Of a stretch of DNA of 11,918 bases, positions 1 to 7,164 are shown piece after piece (position 1 is the stretch's first letter; each line of letters starts with the position of its first letter). Source of the DNA: Opitutia bacterium (lineage in GTDB: Bacteria > Verrucomicrobiota > Verrucomicrobiia > Opitutales > UBA953); contig CANHRV010000024.1 of the NCBI GenBank assembly GCA_947463395.1, forward strand, positions 1-11,918, given 5' to 3'. The notes below the pieces were generated by a model. That model saw only the letters and a list, made by a program, of their open reading frames with translations. It had not been told where the DNA came from and did no database searches. A program made the translations under genes and the position numbers.

Positions 1-395
1 AAGATTGGAATTACTACCGTGCCTCCGCGACGATTTTAACTTTAGAGGTTGGAGCTTCAAATTCTCGCTCGGTTTTGTTTTATCTGCCGAGTGATATCGT
101 GAAGCGCGATCGTCTCAGCAAGGAACCAGATTATTATTTTGTACAACTTGAAGTGAACGGCAAAGAGGAGCTTCTTTTTGATGCCAAGGGTTTGGTCATT
201 CCTGAGCAAGCTCGGGGCATACACAAAGATTTACTTTTAAAATCTAATTTCGATCCTGCGAAAGAAGCAGCAGATCGAGGCGTACTTAACAACCCCGGAG
301 TTCTACGACCACAGTATCTATTGTCTTATTTTGACACCAAGGGATGGGTCCCTGAGTCTCCCGAGTTTATTCGAGAAGACACACCATCCCGCTAA
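1..395 (+). CDS. C-terminal part of small hypothetical protein (Amuc_1102 position)
   Basis: The gene is cut by the window start. Its frame is open from base 3 (codons Asp-Trp-Asn-Tyr-Tyr) to the TAA at 393-395, leaving 130 residues. A TTG at 75 could be read as a start, but the uninterrupted coding-like frame upstream argues that the true start lies outside the window. The visible part alternates hydrophobic and charged residues in strand-like patterns (ILTLEV, YYFVQLEV, ELLFDAKGLVI), with no membrane segment and no cysteine, which suggests the C-terminal part of a beta-rich periplasmic or pilin-like domain. It ends 31 bases before the PilM-like gene, so the two are probably co-transcribed. 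In Akkermansia the gene beside the PilM homologue is Amuc_1102, reported as pilin-like. The match here rests on position, not on sequence I can verify. Function unknown. Confidence 0.6.
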   Translation, partial: DWNYYRASATILTLEVGASNSRSVLFYLPSDIVKRDRLSKEPDYYFVQLEVNGKEELLFDAKGLVIPEQARGIHKDLLLKSNFDPAKEAADRGVLNNPGVLRPQYLLSYFDTKGWVPESPEFIREDTPSR

Positions 396-426
396 TTCCG
401 CCTAGCGAATATTGTCTTTCGACTGC

Positions 427-2121
427 ATGAGTCAGAAAAATAGCCTTATTGTTAATCTCGCCGCGTCACATGTTTCCATTTCAGCTTTTCGTGCTGAAGC
501 GGGGAAATTGATTTTGGAACAATTTTTCACGCGCGATTTGGCTCCAGGTTTGGCCGATGAGGATTGGTTGAATGAGGCTGTTACGGCTGTCAGTTATTTA
601 GTTTCGGCTAACAAAATTTCTGGGAGGGTTACCATTATTGCTCCTAGTTTTCTTCTGCTACAGAAGACCCTCAAGGTCCCTCAAGTGGAGCCTGAGCGTC
701 AGGCGCAAATTGTCGCTTTCGAAGCTCAAAATAACATCCCTTATCCATTAAACGAGGTCATTTGGGATAGTCAGGTTATCTCCTCCGATGGAGTGGAGGC
801 AGAGATTTTGCTTTTCGCATTGCGCACAGAAGTAGCGAGTAAAATTGCCCATGCGATTGCCGCTACAGGCTTGCGTCCTTTGGCTATTCAGGCCGCACCA
901 TTGTTGGATGCACAGGCCGCACAGTTGGCGGGCCTAACTCGAGATGAAGAATCTTTAATTGTTAATGTTGGCGCTCGTTCGACTGGACTAAGTTTTATTG
1001 GGCCGGCTGGATCCAATATTCAAACGGCTAATATCGGAGGAAATCTTTTAACTCAGGGTGTTTCGGATAACACAGGCCAGGCCTTTCTCAATGCTGAAGC
1101 TCTTAAGATTGGTTACTTCAATGGCGTGATTCATCTGCCTGAATCAGATCCACAAATCGCGATTCTGCAGGCCAACGTCCAAAGTTTTATTCGTCGTTTA
1201 TCTCAAGATATCAATCGACGCTTAATTAATATTCGTCGTGGAACGGGGGCTCGTCAGCCAACGCGCATTCTGCTCACTGGACGTGGTTCTCGAGTGCCAG
1301 GTCTTTCCGAGCACTTAACCGAATCTCTGCGTTTACCTGTAGAAGATTTTAATCCCTCACCGGCGATTGTGCTCGATGCAGGAATGAATCCTAAGTACGT
1401 CCAACAGCACCTTCTTCAGATTTCTGAGGTGATTGGGGAAGCGGCGCGATTGGTTTTACCTAAGGCCGCGGGGGTAAATTTAATTCCCCGGGATATTGCT
1501 GCGCAAATGGTTTTCGATGCGCGCAAGCCTTTGTTAATTCTTGCTTCTGTGCTCGTCGCTATTTCGCCTTTGCCAATATGCCACGCTTATTTCTCAGCCA
1601 ATCAGTATAACGAAGAGCAAATCGCAAAGATTAAAACCAAGGCCGATGCACTTCTTCGTCACCAAAGTGATTTAAAGAAAACACGTGATTCGGCTAATTC
1701 CGTTTGGGATATAAACAAAAAGCTGGAATTCGTTTTTGAACAATCTCCCAACTGGATAAATTTCTTGGTCGATTTGCAGGACCGCATTAAGGCCAGTCCC
1801 GATACTTGGATTGAAGATATCCGCGTGAAGCGAGAGCAGGCTGTTGTTGCTCCTGTTGCAGAAGGGGAAACTCCCCCGCCCGTTCCCCCTTCGGTAACGA
1901 AGGTCATCGTCACCGCGCGAATTCTTTTGAATAAAGTTCCCCCTGGTCGCCCTTTCAACGCACAAGAGTTCAATGAACGGGAGGTTGCTCTCGTAGAAAG
2001 TTTAAAGCGTTCACCCTTTGTTTCAGATGTCCCCTCCGATGAAATCAAGCCAGAGTATAGTGAACCCAACATTCCTCGGGTCACTTTTACCTTGGTTATA
2101 AAACAGGAAAAAGCCCTGTGA
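427..2121 (+). CDS. pilM: PilM-PilN fusion protein (Amuc_1101-like)
   Basis: Encodes 564 residues that join two parts of the type IV pilus alignment complex. Residues 1-345 form an actin-like ATPase domain of the PilM type. The first phosphate loop is near residue 10 (IVNLAAS), the second near 180 (IVNVGARSTGLS), and the adenosine motif is LTGRGSRVPGL at 283-293. From residue 350 the chain looks like PilN: the short cytoplasmic motif VNLIP (350-354), one membrane helix at about 369-388, a charged coiled-coil-like stretch at 389-440, then a periplasmic domain with W443..FLVDL..R and DTWIEDI. A Pro-rich linker lies at about 475-490. In usual systems PilM and PilN are separate, and PilM binds the PilN INLLP motif. 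The Asp of both phosphate loops is Asn here (N10, N180), so ATP hydrolysis may be lost. I chose ATG 427 over TTG 412, although neither has a clear Shine-Dalgarno. Eight bases separate it from the next gene. Confidence 0.88.
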   Translation: MSQKNSLIVNLAASHVSISAFRAEAGKLILEQFFTRDLAPGLADEDWLNEAVTAVSYLVSANKISGRVTIIAPSFLLLQKTLKVPQVEPERQAQIVAFEAQNNIPYPLNEVIWDSQVISSDGVEAEILLFALRTEVASKIAHAIAATGLRPLAIQAAPLLDAQAAQLAGLTRDEESLIVNVGARSTGLSFIGPAGSNIQTANIGGNLLTQGVSDNTGQAFLNAEALKIGYFNGVIHLPESDPQIAILQANVQSFIRRLSQDINRRLINIRRGTGARQPTRILLTGRGSRVPGLSEHLTESLRLPVEDFNPSPAIVLDAGMNPKYVQQHLLQISEVIGEAARLVLPKAAGVNLIPRDIAAQMVFDARKPLLILASVLVAISPLPICHAYFSANQYNEEQIAKIKTKADALLRHQSDLKKTRDSANSVWDINKKLEFVFEQSPNWINFLVDLQDRIKASPDTWIEDIRVKREQAVVAPVAEGETPPPVPPSVTKVIVTARILLNKVPPGRPFNAQEFNEREVALVESLKRSPFVSDVPSDEIKPEYSEPNIPRVTFTLVIKQEKAL

Positions 2122-2129
2122 AATAAGCC

Positions 2130-3194
2130 ATGAACGATTTCAAAAAGAATCCCATTTTTTACTCCGTTGTCATTCTGCTGGCGGGTGTTTTCTTAGCTGG
2201 TCTCTGGTTTGTTTACAGTTTAAGTTCCAATCATACAGCGAGTACGAAAAAATTAAATCTGGAGGTGAATAAGTATCGTAACTTGATTACTGGTTTTAAG
2301 GTTATTCCCGAAGCGGAGCCTGTGTCCCTCACCCAAGAGAATGTTAATTTTGCTTCGTCCGACAGCAATGAACTGATTAATCATCAGACAAAATTGCGCA
2401 TGGCTATTTCAGCCCCCCAGGAATTGCGTATTCTCGGAAAAGAGAAAATCACGAATACCGAACTGGTTGCCTTAATGAAACAATCGGTTGATGAGTGGAC
2501 GAAGAATGCCAACGATCAAGGCATTCGTTTGCTATCGGGGGAGAATAAATGCGATTTTGGTTTTCGTCGCTATATTCGTAATGCGGGTTCATCCCCTCGT
2601 GGCAAGTTCCCCAAAATCGATCAACAGCGACTCATCATCGATTTCCTTTACAAATTATTGGCCGACTCACGTTCAAGCTCAAGTGGTTCGACTCGTATTC
2701 CGCTCATGCTGATTTCTATCGATCGCGAGCCGATTGAAATCCTCGACGCTGGCCCAACGGGTGAAGTGCCACGTTTTGAAGCGGATGAATTTACGCCTAC
2801 GCGATCGTTTCGCCAAGATAAGTATGTCGAGGCACTTTCTTTCCGAATTAAGTTCGTCTCTCAAACTTCTACGCTTCGGACTTTCCTCAACAAGTTGCAC
2901 GACACAGGTCGTCCTTTTGCCATTACCTCAATTGAGGTGAATACTGCCTCTCCCGAAATGGTAAAAAGTTTAGGCGGTAACGTGGTTATTGATTCGGCCG
3001 CTTCGGCCACCCCGACCGCGGTACCTGCTTTTTTCATGGATGCCACTTTGGCCAATTCTTCAACAGGGTCTGCTCCTGCTGCTCCTGAACGAAAAGTGGT
3101 CATGAGACAGGCGCCGTCGGAGTTCACCATTCAATTGGATTATCTTTTTGCTCCCGAAGATAAGCCTGCCACCACAGGAGAGACGAAAAAATAA
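2130..3194 (+). CDS. Amuc_1100-family membrane-anchored protein (PilO position)
   Basis: Encodes 354 residues: a short cytoplasmic start, one membrane helix at about 9-28, and a large periplasmic part. The order of elements follows Akkermansia Amuc_1100 (317 residues) as I remember it. A coiled stretch follows the helix. A first alpha/beta domain starts near the ITNTELVALM segment and includes the FGFRRY strand. A second domain contains LRTFLNKL and ITSIEV (about 249-270). An Ala/Pro/Thr-rich linker (about 286-320) and a last strand, FTIQLDYLF (332-340), close the protein. A helix followed by a strand of the form FL..L...ITSIEV is also typical of the PilO/GspM ferredoxin-like fold. Its place between the PilM-PilN fusion and the next anchored protein fits PilO in pilMNOPQ. 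Amuc_1100 is known as a surface-associated immune-active protein. The structural role proposed here is an inference. A Ser-rich loop at about 180-189 is not in my recollection of Amuc_1100. Confidence 0.82.
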   Translation: MNDFKKNPIFYSVVILLAGVFLAGLWFVYSLSSNHTASTKKLNLEVNKYRNLITGFKVIPEAEPVSLTQENVNFASSDSNELINHQTKLRMAISAPQELRILGKEKITNTELVALMKQSVDEWTKNANDQGIRLLSGENKCDFGFRRYIRNAGSSPRGKFPKIDQQRLIIDFLYKLLADSRSSSSGSTRIPLMLISIDREPIEILDAGPTGEVPRFEADEFTPTRSFRQDKYVEALSFRIKFVSQTSTLRTFLNKLHDTGRPFAITSIEVNTASPEMVKSLGGNVVIDSAASATPTAVPAFFMDATLANSSTGSAPAAPERKVVMRQAPSEFTIQLDYLFAPEDKPATTGETKK

Positions 3195-3208
3195 TAAACT
3201 CAGGCCCC

Positions 3209-4129
3209 ATGAATTCCCGTAAAGATATCACCTTTGTTTTGGGCTCCCTGGTTTTGTTGATTTTGTCTATTTTGGCTTGGGGATCGTTGTATCAAGGTTG
3301 GTTTCCTGGTTTAGCAAAACCTCTTATCCCCAAGGATCAGGAGGGTCCTAAAGATGTCGCGGAACTGTCCGAAAATCCACAAGGAACAATTTACCCCAAT
3401 ACGCCTCGCATTGCGTTGAAAGATGGGGTCAAAACTTGGCCAAGTCCTCAAGAAAATGATGATGGCTGGGATTATGATTTATTTACCACCATCGATATCG
3501 CTTGGGATAGCCTACAAGGCGAGTACGTTCCCATGTCGCGCAAGGTTATACCCACTCCACCTTTTGGCGTGGCTTTGGTTAAGTTGGCCTATCCCCGGTA
3601 CCCTTATGTCCTTCGCTCCACGATGGCAGCTAAGTCTGGTAAAGAAGAGGATCGCGAGTTCACCATCGAAAACGTCGAGACCAAGACCTATTACGAGCGT
3701 TGTAAGTTAAAGCGTCCCATCGACCCCAAATTGCCCATTATTCCTCAATCTTTTAAGGTGGAAAAAGGAGCGGATGGTTTTCCGCGTAACGTCCTCACAC
3801 TGAGGGATAATCTTTTGAATCAAACCATCGCCATCGATGACGTCAAACCTGTCGAGTTCAAGGATACCGTTGATATCGTCCTTGTCTCGACCTCCGACCC
3901 CTCCACGACTTGGACCTTCCATGAAAAAGGGGCCAAATTTACCTACCAAATGGCCGATTACGTCATCAAAGACATTGACTTAGATAATAAGACCGTGACC
4001 GTTGATAAGACCTTCATTCCCGTGCCCAAAAAGGGACTTAAGACTTTCACTCAGACTCTGAATCTGCCATCGTCCACCGATACGAAGTCTCCATCTCCTC
4101 CGAAAGATAAAGCTAAAAAATCACGCTAA
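3209..4129 (+). CDS. Membrane-anchored periplasmic protein (Amuc_1099-like, PilP/GspC position)
   Basis: Encodes 306 residues with an uncleaved-looking membrane helix at about 8-27 (VLGSLVLLILSILAW). There is no lipobox cysteine, so it is not a PilP-style lipoprotein. A Pro-rich spacer leads to a WDYDLFT motif at about 86-92 and then a beta-rich region. Near the end comes a strand pair of the form DYVIKDIDLDNKTVTV, which resembles the homology region of PilP/GspC that touches the N-terminal domains of secretins. A Pro/Ser/Lys-rich tail closes the protein. The gene lies 14 bases after the Amuc_1100-like gene and 20 bases before the secretin gene. That is the pilP position in pilMNOPQ and the Amuc_1099 position in Akkermansia. 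The likely role is to connect the inner-membrane platform to the outer-membrane pore. This rests on topology and position, and the family itself is poorly characterised. Confidence 0.68.
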   Translation: MNSRKDITFVLGSLVLLILSILAWGSLYQGWFPGLAKPLIPKDQEGPKDVAELSENPQGTIYPNTPRIALKDGVKTWPSPQENDDGWDYDLFTTIDIAWDSLQGEYVPMSRKVIPTPPFGVALVKLAYPRYPYVLRSTMAAKSGKEEDREFTIENVETKTYYERCKLKRPIDPKLPIIPQSFKVEKGADGFPRNVLTLRDNLLNQTIAIDDVKPVEFKDTVDIVLVSTSDPSTTWTFHEKGAKFTYQMADYVIKDIDLDNKTVTVDKTFIPVPKKGLKTFTQTLNLPSSTDTKSPSPPKDKAKKSR

Positions 4130-4149
4130 TCTCACACTTTCAAACTCCG

Positions 4150-7074
4150 ATGAAATCCAATTCACGTCTCGCCCTTGCCTCAGTAGCCTTGGTTGCTGCT
4201 GTCACCTTCGGCACACTCGTTGCTCAAGAAGGCGATCAAGTTACTAATAAGACGCAATTGCTCTCCGAAGCCTTGAAGGCTCGTGAAGAGGGTGATCTCA
4301 AGTTGGCACGTGAACGTTATCAGCAATTGCAAAAAATTGATCCTAATGATGAGGCCGCTCGAGAAGGTTTAGCTTCAGTTAATGCTGCCCTAGCTGCTTT
4401 GTCTGGAAACAAAGTTGCCGCAGTTAAAACTGGGTCTCTTTTAGACGAGGTAGCGAGCAGTCAGCAAAATCTCTATCGCGAAGTCACACAAGCTGTCGCT
4501 CTTGCTCGGCAGAATGCAGCGCGCGGTAATTATGGTGCAGCCCTGCGTATTTTAGACGGAGCTTCCAATGCTTTACCGAATAACACGGCCGCCCAATCTT
4601 ATCGCGACGAGATTTCTTTGGCTCGCCAAGACGTGTTGCTTCGTCGGAGTGCAGGCGATCAAGATGCTCAGCAAGTTCAGGCTCGTGCTGAATTTGAGCG
4701 CATCGCCAAACTCAATGAATCGAGAGTCCAGGCCGCCTCTGAAATGATTGATGAAGCCGAAGGTTTGCTGGCGGATAACAAACTTGATGAGGCTAATGAG
4801 GCTTTGAATAGGGCTAAATCAGGTTTACCCAATAATGTCGCTACCGCTCCTATTGTTGAGCGCATTAAAACCACTCGTTCGGCCATCCTCTCTCGTCGTG
4901 CTTATATGGCGATGGATGCTACCGACATGGCTACGGCAGAGGGCTACGTTAAGGAGTTTGAATCACTGAATGGTGCGGATGACTCCGCCTCTGTGATGTT
5001 GCGCGAGGAACTAACGGCCCGCAAATCTGATCCTGCTTATCGAAACATCAAAGAAGTATCTCCTGGGCTCACCGCTAAGGATGATAAAGTGCAAGAACTC
5101 TTGGTCAAAGGTCGGGCGCGTTATCTTTACGGTGATTACACAGGTGCTCTCGAAACTTACCGAGAAGTTCTACAATATCAGCCCAACAACGCTGAAGCGA
5201 AGGCGTTCCAAGTTCGCATCCGTCAGACAATTTCTGAAAATTCTGGTCAGTGGAATCGCACCGTAACGAAGGGTAAACTCTTTGAAACTCTTGATGAATC
5301 TTGGAAACTTCCTGAACTCTATAACCGTGAAGTTTCAGGCACGACAGGTAAGGTAGAGTCCGATCCTGTGTTGGAGAAATTACGCTCCATCAATGTGCCC
5401 GAAATCAACATTCGCGATATGCCTTTGGATCGGGCTATCAGTCAATTAATTGTTGTTTCTCAGTCTTACGATAAGGACAACAAGGGTGTAAATATGGTGG
5501 TCATTGATCCCGAGCATAAGAATCCCTCAGTCAATCCTATCACTTTGCGCGGTGTTACCTTAGAGAAAGCTCTCGATATCATCACCAAGCAGGTCAATTT
5601 CACTTATGAAATTAGACAGGGCATCATCGAAATTCGTCCTGACACTGGTTCGAGCGATCTCGAAACTGAATTCTTCCCCCTTAATCCCTCTGCCATTAGC
5701 AAGATTACGGGTAACATTTCTGGTGCTGCTGCCGCGGGTGGTGGCGCAACTGCAAGTCCCTTCTCGGGTGGTGCAACGGGTGCAGGTGCAACCGACACTG
5801 ACCCTCGAAATGAGGCCATCAAGAACTTCCTTATCCGCTCGGGTGTTTCCTTCGACGCTACGGGTGCACAGCTTAACTTCGATGGTGCGAATTTAATTGT
5901 GACGCAAAATCGCAAGAACTTAGAGCGCATTCGTAATATCATCCGTCGTTATTCCGATATTAAACAGGTTCAAATCGAGGCTAAGTTTATTGAGGTCACA
6001 GAAAGTTCGCTGAATGAGTTGAGCAGCAATCTCCGCTTGTCCAACGGAAATAATATTCGTGCTCAAACGAACCTTCGTTCGGCAAACCAAGTATTCGGAA
6101 GTGCTGTAACTCAGTCTAACGGGCTAATTTTGGTCGATGGAATAGAAACATCAGTTCCCAACTCACCACCTAAATTCCCTACGCCTAATTACGGCGGAAC
6201 GGAGCCTAATTTTGGCGGTGCTGCTGGCTGGAATAGTGCCACAGGGAATTATGTCGGTAAAATCGGCACGATTGGCTCTTACGATCTCTCGATCTTCATT
6301 AAAGCTTTAGAGCAAAACAGTGGCTCTGATTTAATGTCTGCCCCCAGTTTGACGGTGATGGATCAAAAGACCGCCGTCATCAAAGTCGCCCAGTTGCTTC
6401 GCTATCCTCAGTCTTATAGCGACATTCAAGCCCAAGTGGGTTCGCAATCTGGTAGCAGTGGTGGCGGTGGTACTGGCGGTGGTGGAAACTCCGTTGCCGT
6501 TACAGCTGGAACACCTCAGGACTTTACGGTCGAGAATGTCGGTGTGACTCTTGAAGTAACACCTCAAGTCAGCACTGAGTCCGACACTATCGGCCTGATG
6601 CTCAAGCCTCGTGTCACCGAATTCGAAGGCTTTGTTGAGTACGGTGGTACCTCGGTAGCCATCTCTGGCACAATCACGGTTACGGTTCCCTCGGGCTTCT
6701 TCCAGCCTATCTTCTCGGTTCGTGAAGTTCAAACCGAAGTCACGGTCTTTGACGGTGCTACGGCTGTTATCGGTGGACTAACCCGTGAGGAAGTGAAGAC
6801 AGTTAACGACAAGGTTCCAGTACTTGGTGACATTCCTGTCGTGGGTACCGCTTTCCGCTCCACCAGTAAATCAACGGTTAAGAAGAACCTCATGATCTTC
6901 GTCACCGCTAACTTGGTTTCTCCTGGTGGTTCGACCCAGCGGAACAACTTCCCCGGAATGCGTGCAGGATCGACATTCTCGAACCCTGTTATCATTTCTC
7001 CTGGTGGTGCGGTTTATCGTGAGCCAATTGAGGCCACAGAATCGCCTTCAAACTCACCAGCTTCGGGTCAGTAA
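4150..7074 (+). CDS. TPR-containing outer-membrane secretin (Amuc_1098/PilQ-like)
   Basis: Encodes 974 residues that would form the outer-membrane pore of a pilus or type II-like machine. A signal peptide (1-25, ending LVA) has no lipobox cysteine. Residues 37-353 hold TPR-like helix pairs, the clearest at 37-82, 114-155, 195-240 and 318-353, with repeated GD/GN-Y and P-N-[DNT] turns. An N0/STN-like domain follows at about 412-498 (INIRDMPLDRAISQL, then ITLRGVTLEKALDII). A NolW/N1-like domain (about 508-606) is interrupted by a Gly/Ala-rich loop at 524-551. The secretin core starts at EAKFIEV (about 609) and includes LMSAPSLTVMD, VGVTLEVTPQV, GATAVIGGLTREE and the hallmark VPVLGDIPVVGTAFR (about 889-903). 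A second Gly-rich loop sits at 764-779. Most secretins lack the TPR part. In canonical type IV pili a separate TPR lipoprotein (PilF/Tgl) helps assemble PilQ. It is the last gene before a strong terminator. Confidence 0.93.
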   Translation: MKSNSRLALASVALVAAVTFGTLVAQEGDQVTNKTQLLSEALKAREEGDLKLARERYQQLQKIDPNDEAAREGLASVNAALAALSGNKVAAVKTGSLLDEVASSQQNLYREVTQAVALARQNAARGNYGAALRILDGASNALPNNTAAQSYRDEISLARQDVLLRRSAGDQDAQQVQARAEFERIAKLNESRVQAASEMIDEAEGLLADNKLDEANEALNRAKSGLPNNVATAPIVERIKTTRSAILSRRAYMAMDATDMATAEGYVKEFESLNGADDSASVMLREELTARKSDPAYRNIKEVSPGLTAKDDKVQELLVKGRARYLYGDYTGALETYREVLQYQPNNAEAKAFQVRIRQTISENSGQWNRTVTKGKLFETLDESWKLPELYNREVSGTTGKVESDPVLEKLRSINVPEINIRDMPLDRAISQLIVVSQSYDKDNKGVNMVVIDPEHKNPSVNPITLRGVTLEKALDIITKQVNFTYEIRQGIIEIRPDTGSSDLETEFFPLNPSAISKITGNISGAAAAGGGATASPFSGGATGAGATDTDPRNEAIKNFLIRSGVSFDATGAQLNFDGANLIVTQNRKNLERIRNIIRRYSDIKQVQIEAKFIEVTESSLNELSSNLRLSNGNNIRAQTNLRSANQVFGSAVTQSNGLILVDGIETSVPNSPPKFPTPNYGGTEPNFGGAAGWNSATGNYVGKIGTIGSYDLSIFIKALEQNSGSDLMSAPSLTVMDQKTAVIKVAQLLRYPQSYSDIQAQVGSQSGSSGGGGTGGGGNSVAVTAGTPQDFTVENVGVTLEVTPQVSTESDTIGLMLKPRVTEFEGFVEYGGTSVAISGTITVTVPSGFFQPIFSVREVQTEVTVFDGATAVIGGLTREEVKTVNDKVPVLGDIPVVGTAFRSTSKSTVKKNLMIFVTANLVSPGGSTQRNNFPGMRAGSTFSNPVIISPGGAVYREPIEATESPSNSPASGQ

Positions 7075-7095
7075 ATTAGGAAAGATATTTTAAGC

Positions 7096-7129
7096 AAATC
7101 AGCCCACCAAAAGGTGGGCTGATTTTTTT
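7096..7129 (+). terminator. Intrinsic terminator of the pilus/secretin operon
   Basis: A perfect 13-base-pair inverted repeat (7096-7108 with 7113-7125) with an AAAA loop is followed directly by a run of T that overlaps the end of the stem (7123-7129). It begins 21 bases after the secretin stop codon. The A-rich 5' arm would also give a T run on the other strand, but no minus-strand gene ends here, so the intended direction is plus. The exonuclease gene starts 36 bases further on. It therefore needs read-through or a promoter in this short gap, and I cannot see a convincing one. Confidence 0.93.
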
Positions 7130-7164
7130 CTCGAACCACCGTTGAGGTTTGAGAGACTGATGGG

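Noticed and set aside
75..77. TTG as the start of the first gene
   Set aside because: The same frame is open and coding-like back to the window edge, so this is an internal codon of a truncated gene.
412..426. TTG at 412 as the start of the PilM-like gene
   Set aside because: It adds only five residues ahead of an ATG at 427, has no ribosome site, and the ATG start gives the expected short lead before the first strand.
1659..2084. 141-residue minus-strand frame inside the PilM-PilN gene
   Set aside because: It is fully antisense to the PilN-like part, with no start signal and no recognisable protein pattern.
5604..5942. 112-residue minus-strand frame opposite the Gly/Ala-rich loop
   Set aside because: Its Pro/Ala-rich sequence is a direct result of the GC-rich repeat codons on the other strand.
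6331..6732. 133-residue open frame on the minus strand inside the secretin gene
   Set aside because: It is antisense to strongly conserved secretin motifs, of skewed composition, and has no family features: a shadow.
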